Positions 12,844 to 20,885 of a stretch of 57,929 nt of DNA are shown one piece after another. Source of the DNA: a virus. The number at the start of each line of letters is the position of its first letter. The first letter of the stretch is position 1. A program made the position numbers and the translations under genes. The notes under the pieces were generated by a model. It saw nothing but the letters and a program-made list of their open reading frames with translations. It was not told where the DNA came from and did not search any database. Location: positions 1 through 57,929 of IMG/VR virus record IMGVR_UViG_3300025009_000123; one strand, given 5' to 3'.

Positions 12844-15083
12844 TGCCTGATAAGAATCAAAGCTATGAACTCTTGCCGCCCGAAGGGGATAAGAACGTCG
12901 GTAAAAAGGTTTTCCAACTCCTTGCGGTGATCCTTAACGACAAGGTGCGTCTCGGCCTCCATGAGAAATGGAACAGGAATTATAAGTTGCGTCGGAATAA
13001 ACATTGGAAAACTAAAACGTCGGCGAGCCTTCCCCTGGTGAGTGCCAATATAACCTTTACGCATATCCAAAGGACAACGAACACCCTCACCGACAACAAC
13101 CCGACCTTTAACGTGGCCTCGGTTGGTAAAGTCGAAGAGGACCAGAAGGATGTTTGTCTCGATCTGCAGCGATCCGCCGAACATTGGTGGCTAGACCAGG
13201 AACAGCAGGACAAGCTCGAAAGCTCGGTTTTAAACGGCGAAACATACGGCATTTGTATAGAGAAGGTTGTTTTCAACGAGGATCTTGAAGGCGGCCTGGG
13301 GGATGCTCAAACCGTTATAGTCGATCCGTTCTATTTTGGTTGGTATCCGGTAGCCCTGAAAGATATCAGCGAGTTACAATCGAGCGAGGCCGTAGTCCAC
13401 TTTTATCCGAAAAGCGTTCGAAGGATGCGGGCGAAATACCCCAAGCTGGCCAATAAGATAAAACCCGACAAGGAAGTTTTAAAGGATCTCAACGACGACA
13501 GGCGGGATATCAACGCCCAGGGCGACAAGAAAACGAATAACATGCTTGTCACGATACAGACTATCGTAAAAAGTATCTCGAACTTTATATCAGGTGGCGA
13601 GTCTCTTGACGACGAGGAAACCGTCGTGTGTGAAATGTGGGTTAGGGATAACACCATGGTAAGGGATGAAAAAACCCAGACCGACGGGATAGGGAACGAA
13701 TACCTGATTGAAAAAATGAAATACACCGGCGGGATTCGATATGTCCTCGCTTGTTCCGGCGGCGTCGTCCTGGAAGACAAGGATAACCCGAACATAAATC
13801 CATCCATAGGCGAGGATGAAGCCAGGCAGACATATCTCTATGATAAGTTTCCGTTTTACGGCGCCAACTCGGTAAAGGATACGGCGAGCGCCTGGGGAAT
13901 AAGCGACCTTGAACAGCTCGAAGCCCTGAATATGGAGCTCAATAAAAGCCTGTCTCAAATGGTGCTGGAAAAGGATAAGTCGGCCAGGAGAAAGATAATA
14001 AATCCGAAGAATTCGGGGGTAGAGAATAACGAATTCACTAATTATCCGGGCATAATCAGACCGACAACAGCGGAGACCGGCGCCGGGATCAGATATCTGG
14101 AATTGCCTCAATCGAGTATTGATATCGAGAAATCAATAACCTTATTCAAGGATCTATTCTTCCTGATAGCCGGTACATTCGATCTGGACCAGGCCCAGGT
14201 CGGGAATAATGTTATAGCCTATAAAGCGATCGCGGCTCTTCTTGAACGAGCAGCAACGACAATGAGAGGGAAAATCAGGTCTTACGGGAGGCTTATCAGG
14301 GAAAGAGGCCGGATGTATATATCCCATCTCCATAACTTTTATACGGAAGAGCGCTGGATATCTTATGCCGAGAAAGACGGAGAGCAAACATCCAAGTCAA
14401 TAGTCGGAACCAGACTGATAACACCGGCGAAACTTACGGTTGTTTCCGGATCAACCCTGCCTATTTCGAGAGTGCAGCAGCGCGAAGAAGCCCTCGAGCT
14501 ATTTAAGGGAAATGCCATTGATCGGCAGGAGCTTCTTGAAAAGCTGGATTGGGGGAACAGGGCCGAGGTACTAAAAAGAATGAACGCCGGTCCTCTTGGG
14601 AGCGTTATAAACCAGATGGAACAAGCCGGAATACCGCCTCACATCATGGAATATATCAAGAATATCATCGAGATAGATCCTAAGAAGCTGCAGGCAGCTA
14701 TCGAAAAAGGCCAGTTCCCATCATTCGAACAGTTTATGACCGAATTCATGCAAGAGAAAATGCAGGGCGAACCACAGGGAAAACCCGAAGACGTTGAAAC
14801 AACCAAGGCGCGGGCCGAGGTTAAAAAGCTCGAAGCAGAAGCAGCCCTCACGACGGCACAGATCCAAACAGAAGCCGTAAAACAGGAGGTCGCGCTCGCC
14901 GGTGTTGATTTTGACGAACAGCAAATGAGGATTAAGAGGGCCGAGTCTGTTTCGAAGATGGAGAGCGATATCAAGAGCCACAAAAGGGAAGACGTCAAGA
15001 CAGGTGCGGATATAGTCAGCAAATTAACCAATGATCCCGGTTTCGTAGATCGGGGAACCAAGAGTGATAACAAGGCATTATAA
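12843..15083 (+). CDS. Portal protein
   Basis: A 746-aa protein between terminase and scaffold, a size and place matching P22-type portals (about 725 aa). Features: an N-terminal domain with SANITFTHIQRTTNTLTDN, a long middle with YDKFPFYGANSVKDTASAWG and LEALNMELNKSLSQMV (typical of the portal stem helices), and a coiled-coil C terminus (about 640-700) rich in Lys/Glu/Ala that could form a barrel. It is the DNA gate at one capsid vertex. It starts where the zinc-finger gene ends. Confidence 0.85.
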   Translation: MPDKNQSYELLPPEGDKNVGKKVFQLLAVILNDKVRLGLHEKWNRNYKLRRNKHWKTKTSASLPLVSANITFTHIQRTTNTLTDNNPTFNVASVGKVEEDQKDVCLDLQRSAEHWWLDQEQQDKLESSVLNGETYGICIEKVVFNEDLEGGLGDAQTVIVDPFYFGWYPVALKDISELQSSEAVVHFYPKSVRRMRAKYPKLANKIKPDKEVLKDLNDDRRDINAQGDKKTNNMLVTIQTIVKSISNFISGGESLDDEETVVCEMWVRDNTMVRDEKTQTDGIGNEYLIEKMKYTGGIRYVLACSGGVVLEDKDNPNINPSIGEDEARQTYLYDKFPFYGANSVKDTASAWGISDLEQLEALNMELNKSLSQMVLEKDKSARRKIINPKNSGVENNEFTNYPGIIRPTTAETGAGIRYLELPQSSIDIEKSITLFKDLFFLIAGTFDLDQAQVGNNVIAYKAIAALLERAATTMRGKIRSYGRLIRERGRMYISHLHNFYTEERWISYAEKDGEQTSKSIVGTRLITPAKLTVVSGSTLPISRVQQREEALELFKGNAIDRQELLEKLDWGNRAEVLKRMNAGPLGSVINQMEQAGIPPHIMEYIKNIIEIDPKKLQAAIEKGQFPSFEQFMTEFMQEKMQGEPQGKPEDVETTKARAEVKKLEAEAALTTAQIQTEAVKQEVALAGVDFDEQQMRIKRAESVSKMESDIKSHKREDVKTGADIVSKLTNDPGFVDRGTKSDNKAL

Positions 15084-15095
15084 GAGGAGATTAAA

Positions 15096-15158
15096 ATGGC
15101 AATACCGACACAGAATCCGGGCGCGACAAGCGCTATGCAGGCAAAACTTCAGCAATGA
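15096..15158 (+). CDS. Tiny ORF (20 aa), possibly the 5' part of the next one
   Basis: ATG behind AGAGGAGATTAAA, a strong ribosome site; reads MAIPTQNPGATSAMQAKLQQ and stops. Its stop overlaps the start of the next small frame (CAATGAG). It is either a coupled leader or one half of a single 64-aa protein split by a one-base indel or programmed frameshift. Confidence 0.45.
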   Translation: MAIPTQNPGATSAMQAKLQQ

Positions 15159-15289
15159 GAGGTGGACCGCCAGTACAGGCAGCAGCACCGGCCCAGGAAG
15201 CTCCGCCAGAGGGGAGCCCGATTGACACGGCAAAGATGCACCTGGTAGAAGCCCTCAAAGCACTTAACGCCATGGGAGAGGCACAGTAA
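15155..15289 (+). CDS. Small Ala/Pro-rich protein (44 aa)
   Basis: Reads MRGGPPVQAAAPAQEAPPEG and then a helix IDTAKMHLVEALKALNAMGE. It has no ribosome site of its own and depends on the ATGA overlap with the previous tiny frame. It ends one base before the zinc-ribbon gene. Such small proteins between portal and scaffold are common; function unknown. Confidence 0.5.
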   Translation: MRGGPPVQAAAPAQEAPPEGSPIDTAKMHLVEALKALNAMGEAQ

Positions 15290-15700
15290 ATGCCTATTTA
15301 TGATTACGAATGTAAAAAATGCGGAGTCTTCGAGTCGATAGAGCGAATAAACGACACCTGGACGAGCTGCCCGACATGCGGAAAGAATTCGAAGAGGATC
15401 ATAAGCATGGGCGGGGTTAATATCGTAAATGAGGACGTCCTGCACGTAAGGCAATCGGCGGAAGCCTTGCTCGATAAAGAGTCAGCCGCCAGAGATCCAA
15501 GGCCGCACGCAAGAGATCTGGCGAAGAATCCGACCAGATCAAACCTTAAGAGGTACCTTAAGGCAGAGGGGCTCAGATATGCAGAGAATGAGGGCGGAGC
15601 GCCGCCAAGATACCGAAGACCAGAGGGGCCTGATTCCAAAGCAATCACTAATGATCTGTATAAAAAGCACCGAGAGCGAGAGGCGATAGAAATCAGATAA
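15290..15700 (+). CDS. FmdB-type zinc-ribbon protein
   Basis: A 136-aa protein starting MPIYDYECKKCG and continuing with CPTCGKNSKRIISMGG, the four-cysteine FmdB zinc ribbon (residues 1-45). The rest is charged and without known domain. FmdB-like ribbons occur in many phages near head genes and in bacterial regulators; the partner here is not known. Confidence 0.75.
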   Translation: MPIYDYECKKCGVFESIERINDTWTSCPTCGKNSKRIISMGGVNIVNEDVLHVRQSAEALLDKESAARDPRPHARDLAKNPTRSNLKRYLKAEGLRYAENEGGAPPRYRRPEGPDSKAITNDLYKKHREREAIEIR

Positions 15701-15792
15701 TGAGTGAAGACGCAAAACAAATATGCAGAGTTTTGATAAGAGGTTTTAAGATGATTGTAAAGTTGTTGGAGGAATTGGTGGAACAAAAATAG
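15700..15792 (+). CDS. Possible 30-aa ORF before the scaffold gene
   Basis: ATG overlaps the last base of the zinc-ribbon stop. Reads a Leu/Val-rich amphipathic helix with MIVKLLEELVEQK at its end. The ribosome site is weak. It may be real but is short; kept at low confidence. Confidence 0.3.
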   Translation: MSEDAKQICRVLIRGFKMIVKLLEELVEQK

Positions 15793-15858
15793 CCCATAAA
15801 TAACTGCCCCTATCCCTCGAAAGACGCATAGAGAGGCAAGTCAACCGCGCCACATACC

Positions 15859-15907
15859 AAGGCCCCGTTGAGTCAGAAAACATCTGATTTAACCGGGCCT
15901 TTTTTTA
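15859..15907 (+). terminator. Rho-independent terminator/attenuator before the scaffold gene
   Basis: AAGGCCCCGTT (15859-15869) pairs with AACCGGGCCTT (15891-15901) with one mismatch, and TCAGA/TCTGA pair inside the loop. Seven U follow. It lies inside the late operon, 28 bp before the scaffold ATG, so late transcription must read through it (antitermination) or a new promoter must start after it. Confidence 0.75.
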
Positions 15908-15934
15908 TTCAACCAATAAAGGAGAAAAAAACAA

Positions 15935-16837
15935 ATGTTACCAGAAGAAACGAAAACAGACGACGCTAAAGGAACCCCTGAAACTGCTCCCATAGTGGAC
16001 GCGGACAGGGCCGGAATATCGTCTATTCCGGTTTCGTTGATGTCAAGTCCGGATGCAAGCGCAGCGATTGTATCAACAGTAGATCAATCACCAGTTAAGC
16101 CAGCAGCGGACGCAAAACCGGTCGGGGCGAACGACCCCGAACAAGGCGGAGACGATACCGAAAGGTACGATAAGATCCCCCGCTTTAAAGAAATTATCGG
16201 CGAACGAGACCAAGAGCGAGAGGCCAGGATAAGGGCGGAAGCGAAACTTGAAGCGCTTACGACTAAACCGGCCGTCCCTGCAGGCGAAGCCGAGAAGCCA
16301 TCCACCGAACTCCCGTTCAAGGACATTACTAAAATGTCGGCGGAAGAGTTAAGGGAATGGATGGAGGAAGATCCGGTTGGCTATGAGGCCAACAGGTTTG
16401 CTCAATTTCATTATGAGAGCAAACAACTCTTGGAGCAGGAAGCCATAAAAAAGGCAACCGTTGAGGGAATGGACAAAACTTTCAGCGATTATGAAAAGGC
16501 AAACCCGGATTTCAAAAAGATGTGGGATTCCGGAGAGCTGGAAACATACATGAAAGCTCACCCAGGCCACAACGCGATTTCTGCCCATAAAGAGCTGACG
16601 GAAGCGACAAGGGTAAAGGCGGCCGTAGATGATGCCGTCGCAAAGGCGATTAAAGAAACCGAAGCGAGGATAACTAAAAACTTCCAGGCAAAACGGAATG
16701 CCACGGTCTTAACCGATGGACCCGGTGTTGCTCCTGGGATCACTCCGGACGCTTCATTACAAAACACAAAACAATTCGGGGGTTTTACGCGGATTATGGC
16801 CAACAAGTTGAGCCAGATGCGCCAGAATCCGCAGTAA
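15935..16837 (+). CDS. Capsid scaffolding protein
   Basis: A 300-aa, highly charged protein directly before the major capsid gene. It has a disordered Ala/Pro/Asp-rich N terminus, a coiled-coil part (about 85-115, GERDQEREARIRAEAKLEAL), a middle with MSAEELREWMEEDPVGYEANRFAQF, and a C-terminal part with basic residues. This matches scaffolds that guide prohead assembly and leave before packaging. AAAGGAGAAAAAAACAA precedes the ATG. Confidence 0.8.
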   Translation: MLPEETKTDDAKGTPETAPIVDADRAGISSIPVSLMSSPDASAAIVSTVDQSPVKPAADAKPVGANDPEQGGDDTERYDKIPRFKEIIGERDQEREARIRAEAKLEALTTKPAVPAGEAEKPSTELPFKDITKMSAEELREWMEEDPVGYEANRFAQFHYESKQLLEQEAIKKATVEGMDKTFSDYEKANPDFKKMWDSGELETYMKAHPGHNAISAHKELTEATRVKAAVDDAVAKAIKETEARITKNFQAKRNATVLTDGPGVAPGITPDASLQNTKQFGGFTRIMANKLSQMRQNPQ

Positions 16838-16870
16838 CGGCCTCCATGATTCCAAAAAGGAGATCTTGAA

Positions 16871-17845
16871 ATGGCACTTACTTATACAGAAATGGAAGCA
16901 ATAACCGCTGATTACTTTATTGCTGACAACCGGAAAGCGATCGACATTTATTTTAACGACAGTTTTTTCATGGATCTGTTCATGAACAACAAAAAAGGTC
17001 TATGGGAAAGACCGAACGGCGGGAAGAAGATCCGCGTAAACCTGTCTTACGACGGGCAGGAAGGCGGGTTCTATTCAAAGGCATCAACCCTTTCTTCCGA
17101 CGACAAAGAATCTCTCAACTCCGCGTTTTTTCAATGGAAGCATGTTTACGGCAATGCAACCGTTCACAGGCTTGATGAACTGGAAAACGCCGGGGCCTAT
17201 GCCGAGGTTCAGTTGGTTCAGGCGAAACTCGAAGGAGCACAGAAAACCGCCAGGAAGAAAATCGCACAGCAGATTTACTCGGCCGCTGGTGACGGCGCCC
17301 TCGAAATTACCGGCTTGAGGTCCCTCTGTTATGGGGCAGCGGCCACCGCATACGGCGGAATAGCCGAGAACGACCTTGTTGCTGCAGACGGGACAAAGCC
17401 CTGGTCGGCAGAAAACACAACCACGGTCGAGGCGATAGCCCTTTCGGTTATCCGGACCCTGCGATCCGGCGCAAAGATCAGCGACGGCCCCGGGGGAAAA
17501 CCCGATATCGGCCTCACAACCGAGGCGCTGTTCAATATCGTTTCCGGAATTTTACAGGTCCAGCAGAGATTCACCAAGGACACATCGGTAAAAGCCGGAT
17601 TCACGCACCTTGTATTCGAGGAAATGCTGATCGCTGCAGACGATTATTGCCCGTCAGGATATCTCTTTGTCCTGAATAGCCAGTACATTGGTTGGGCTAT
17701 CCACGAACAGGGATATTTTGCAAGAACACCCTGGGGGGATCTGCTTCCTTCCGGTACACCGGCAAAAACGCTCAAGATCTTTTTCGATGGGAACCTGATC
17801 TGCTCAAACAGAAAGGCTCACAAGTCCCATAGCAATTTGAGCTAA
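16871..17845 (+). CDS. Major capsid protein
   Basis: A 324-aa protein after the scaffold, with the HK97-fold style of phage coats: an N-terminal arm (LTYTEMEAITADYFI), an E-loop region (KIRVNLSYDGQEGGFYSKAS), a long spine-helix region (AEVQLVQAKLEGAQKTARKKI) and a P-domain ending in WGDLLPSGTPAKTLKIFFDGN. A short gap and strong AAAAAGGAGATCTTGA precede it. It builds the icosahedral shell. Confidence 0.8.
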   Translation: MALTYTEMEAITADYFIADNRKAIDIYFNDSFFMDLFMNNKKGLWERPNGGKKIRVNLSYDGQEGGFYSKASTLSSDDKESLNSAFFQWKHVYGNATVHRLDELENAGAYAEVQLVQAKLEGAQKTARKKIAQQIYSAAGDGALEITGLRSLCYGAAATAYGGIAENDLVAADGTKPWSAENTTTVEAIALSVIRTLRSGAKISDGPGGKPDIGLTTEALFNIVSGILQVQQRFTKDTSVKAGFTHLVFEEMLIAADDYCPSGYLFVLNSQYIGWAIHEQGYFARTPWGDLLPSGTPAKTLKIFFDGNLICSNRKAHKSHSNLS

Positions 17846-17875
17846 ACGGTTTTCGTTTTTAATTTTATACACTTA

Positions 17876-17897
17876 TAGCCGGGGCAACTCCCTGGCT
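17876..17897 (+). promoter_or_regulatory. Intergenic hairpin after the capsid gene
   Basis: TAGCC and GGCTA flank a GGG/CCC pair around a 5-nt loop. No U-run follows. It ends 26 nt before the next ATG and resembles mRNA-stabilising or processing hairpins between strongly expressed structural genes. Confidence 0.55.
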
Positions 17898-17923
17898 AAA
17901 CCTTAACATAGGAGAAAAAGACA

Positions 17924-18649
17924 ATGGCTAATCCTTTTAAAACACAGGGCTGGAATCAGGGCCTTTACGAACAATCAGCAACCAAGAAGGAAACTCTTGG
18001 GGCGTTGAGATTTACAGCAGACGGCAGATCTTTCCGGTACGCAAGAGCGAGCGGAGCACTGGCCGCAGGCAAAGCCTGTATTATGGCCCCTGCGATTGCA
18101 AACCATATCAAACAGGCGAATACAGGCTACACGATGTCGGTCGGCGATATGTCGGTCAATGTCCTTATCGGAGCAACAGCCCTCACAGCAAATCAGTATG
18201 ACGACGGATATTTGCAGATATACGACGGCGCTGCTGGCGCGGTCGGCCAGCAGATGATGATCTCGTCTCACGGAGTAAGCGCTGCCGGGTCTGAAGCTGT
18301 ATCTCTGAATCTTGCGGAACCTGTCAGGGCGGCGGTTATAGCGACGGATTCTTTCGCGCTTATTCCGAACCCGTGGAGCGTGGTTTCCAACACAACGGCG
18401 CTTGCAAACGGCTTCGCCGGTATAGCTGTGATTGCCGTAACAACCCTGTATTATTGCTGGCTTCAAACTGGCGGCGTCGGTTGCGTGCTTAACCAGGCCA
18501 ACACTGCTCTGGGATCTAACATCAACCTGTCAGCAACAGCAGGAGCGCTTGAAACATCGGCCGGCTATACCTCGCCGTTCATCGGTAACACGATAGGCTT
18601 TGCGAACGTGTCGGCAAAATACAACCCGATATTCCTGGGTCGTTATTAA
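17924..18649 (+). CDS. Probable capsid decoration or head-associated protein
   Basis: A 241-aa protein, rich in Ala, Gly, Thr and Ser, with many short beta strands and no clear domain (GALRFTADGRSFRYARASGA; GYTSPFIGNTIGFANVSAKY at the C terminus). Its position directly after the coat gene and its composition suit a head decoration protein. GGAGAAAAAGACA precedes the start. Confidence 0.55.
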   Translation: MANPFKTQGWNQGLYEQSATKKETLGALRFTADGRSFRYARASGALAAGKACIMAPAIANHIKQANTGYTMSVGDMSVNVLIGATALTANQYDDGYLQIYDGAAGAVGQQMMISSHGVSAAGSEAVSLNLAEPVRAAVIATDSFALIPNPWSVVSNTTALANGFAGIAVIAVTTLYYCWLQTGGVGCVLNQANTALGSNINLSATAGALETSAGYTSPFIGNTIGFANVSAKYNPIFLGRY

Positions 18650-18669
18650 CCAACAGTCAACACATAAAG

Positions 18670-18689
18670 GGCAGGGGGAAACCCCTGCC
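18670..18689 (+). promoter_or_regulatory. Perfect GNRA-capped hairpin before the 18710 gene
   Basis: GGCAGGGG and CCCCTGCC form an 8-bp stem closed by GAAA, a stable tetraloop. No U-run follows, so it is likely an RNA processing, protecting or translational element, 20 nt before the next start. Confidence 0.6.
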
Positions 18690-18709
18690 TACCTACGGAG
18701 GATATAAAA

Positions 18710-18973
18710 ATGGCTTTTTCAGCAACTAAAACAGGCGAAACCGTATTCGGTGACAAGCGAGCTACCTATGGCACCTGGGACGGTGACGGCGAGACGACCG
18801 GGAATATCAATACCGGGCTTCATCATTGTGAACATATTTCGCTGACCGCAGCGGGCGGCGCAATCGTTGCAGACGCCCCGACCGTTGACGAAACCCTTCC
18901 ATGCGACGGATCGGCGGTAACGATCATAGTTACATCGGATACCGACGGCTATTGGATGGCCTTTGGCGCATAA
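18710..18973 (+). CDS. Small structural protein (87 aa)
   Basis: Thr/Gly/Asp-rich beta protein (TWDGDGETTGNINTGL; VTIIVTSDTDGYWMAFGA). Such small proteins with this composition are encoded near head genes and are likely virion components. ACGGAGGATATAAAA precedes the start. No precise role assigned. Confidence 0.55.
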   Translation: MAFSATKTGETVFGDKRATYGTWDGDGETTGNINTGLHHCEHISLTAAGGAIVADAPTVDETLPCDGSAVTIIVTSDTDGYWMAFGA

Positions 18974-19006
18974 CCATAACGCATAACTAAAAAAAGGCGG
19001 TGTAAG

Positions 19007-20512
19007 ATGGCGCTTACAGTAAACTCTAAAACTTTCTCCGTCGTAGGGGACAAGGCCCTTGTTATTGCGGATATCGCGCTCGACAGCTCCTACCCTTTCG
19101 GCGGGGAAAGTGTAAATACAGATCAGCTTTTCGGGATTCATGCGGTCGAGGCGGTTATTTTAGAAGCCGCTAAGGGCTATTCTTTGCAGTACGATTATAC
19201 AAATAACAAAATCAAGGTCTTTGCTCCCGCGCCCCCGATTGTTTACGAGGAAAAGATCACACCAGCAAGTGATGTTGCGACGTTGAGGTACCCGGCGGCG
19301 TTCATTATGAATATCGCGCGGTCGGAAAACAACAAGAAATTCAGATCTACAGGAATAGCTATCGCGTCTCTCTCCGATGATGAATGTTGCCTTGTCTCGC
19401 AGATGGAAGAAGGCGCCAGGACGCAGATCCGGGTCAAGGACTATGATAGATTGGTCGGGGATGGAGCGTTTACCGGCGGAACAACAAACTGGACGTTTAA
19501 TGCAACGCCCTGGACCTACGGCACAAACAACCTCGAAAAAGACGCTGGCGGAGTAAATGCGCTTACGCACGATAACTTTGCGGCTGTTATTGGGAGAACG
19601 TACAGATTAAGCCTCTCTCTGGCCAAACAGGGCGCAGAGGCAGAGGTTATCGGAACCATCACTCCGACACTCGGAGGCACCGCTGGGGCAGCGACAACGG
19701 CAGACACGACAGGCACATATACCTGGGAGATCGTCGCCACGACGACAGACGGCCTTTCGCTGGTACCTTCCGATACAGGGCGTTTCGTTATCGACGACAT
19801 CAAGATCTATGACATCACAGAGCCGGTTTATGTAACTTATGTTACCCAGGCATGGAAAGAAGTATGGGAAAACCTGGTGCAGGATGAATCGGTCACTCTT
19901 GCAAGCGGAGCAACCTCTTCTCTTGCTAATGCGGCCGTTGCCGTTATGTATGCGGATAGGACCTCGGCGACAGCAAAAACCCTAACGATTATCGATGAAG
20001 ACGATACCGCTGCTTCCGGAGAAGTGGCAATTTACATGAACCAGACATTAACCAACATCAAGGCCACTCATGCCGACGAAAACGCAAAGGTCGCGAAATT
20101 CACCTATATCAAAAAGCCCGCATCCGGTTTTCTGGCTGACAGGGTGTTCGATAATGAGGCAGCAACAAAGGCTGGCGGAGATCCTTACACGAATACATTC
20201 GATTATCCCATTCTAATATGGGGTTATACCGGACAATTACCGGTCAATGGCGGAACAACTCAGGTTCTAATCAATTACGCGGGTACTCCGGCTGCAGGCG
20301 AAGCGGTTATTGATTGGTACAACCCCGGAACAAGAGGCGCGGCAGCCCCGGCAGCAGGAACGGTAATCGGTCTTAAATCAGACCTTACCGGAACAGGGGC
20401 GGGAATATGGGGGGTTGTGTCAGATATTCAGAATCTTCAACCGCTAGAGGTCGCGGACGGCATAGATCTTTCAGGACTCTCTTCGGTCCGCATGATATTG
20501 ATTGGCACATAA
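19007..20512 (+). CDS. Large structural protein with a jelly-roll-like insert
   Basis: A 501-aa beta-rich protein. The outer parts (1-145 and 290-501) look like a virion protein. Residues about 150-270 form an insert starting VGDGAFTGGTTNWTFN and ending FVIDDIKIYDITEP, the pattern of carbohydrate-binding (CBM/discoidin-like) jelly-roll modules that phages place on head or tail proteins. This may help adhere to glycans. AAAGGCGGTGTAAG precedes the ATG. Confidence 0.55.
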   Translation: MALTVNSKTFSVVGDKALVIADIALDSSYPFGGESVNTDQLFGIHAVEAVILEAAKGYSLQYDYTNNKIKVFAPAPPIVYEEKITPASDVATLRYPAAFIMNIARSENNKKFRSTGIAIASLSDDECCLVSQMEEGARTQIRVKDYDRLVGDGAFTGGTTNWTFNATPWTYGTNNLEKDAGGVNALTHDNFAAVIGRTYRLSLSLAKQGAEAEVIGTITPTLGGTAGAATTADTTGTYTWEIVATTTDGLSLVPSDTGRFVIDDIKIYDITEPVYVTYVTQAWKEVWENLVQDESVTLASGATSSLANAAVAVMYADRTSATAKTLTIIDEDDTAASGEVAIYMNQTLTNIKATHADENAKVAKFTYIKKPASGFLADRVFDNEAATKAGGDPYTNTFDYPILIWGYTGQLPVNGGTTQVLINYAGTPAAGEAVIDWYNPGTRGAAAPAAGTVIGLKSDLTGTGAGIWGVVSDIQNLQPLEVADGIDLSGLSSVRMILIGT

Positions 20513-20527
20513 GGAGGTAATATTGCC

Positions 20528-20872
20528 ATGACTCAAATCAGAAAAACAGAATCAATATATAATATCGACAGGGCAACCGGCGCGGCGGCGATCGCCAAGA
20601 CAATAGCCCCTGGGCGTCCCTGGGAGCTTGAAAGTATCCGTGTCCATCTTTCCGCCGCTGGTGGAGCTGGCGATTTGACGGCCATAATCGATAGCGGCGT
20701 CGGTGCTGCTTATGACCATAACTTGCTCACGCAAGACATGACGGCCGTAACCGATCTTACATGGAGCCCGGATACTCCGATGCTGTTTTCGGCGGATGAT
20801 GAACTTGATATCGCCTGGGCTAATGCCGGGACCAAGACCTATGGACTTGAAATAGTCTATAAAACTTTTTAG
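20528..20872 (+). CDS. Hypothetical structural protein (114 aa)
   Basis: A small beta-rich protein with ATGAAAIAKTIAPGRPWELE at its start and a DLTWSPDTPMLFSADDELD stretch, reminiscent of small head-completion or decoration proteins. AAGGAGGTAATATTGCC precedes the ATG. No family recognised. Confidence 0.5.
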   Translation: MTQIRKTESIYNIDRATGAAAIAKTIAPGRPWELESIRVHLSAAGGAGDLTAIIDSGVGAAYDHNLLTQDMTAVTDLTWSPDTPMLFSADDELDIAWANAGTKTYGLEIVYKTF

Positions 20873-20885
20873 GGGAAAACGACCT

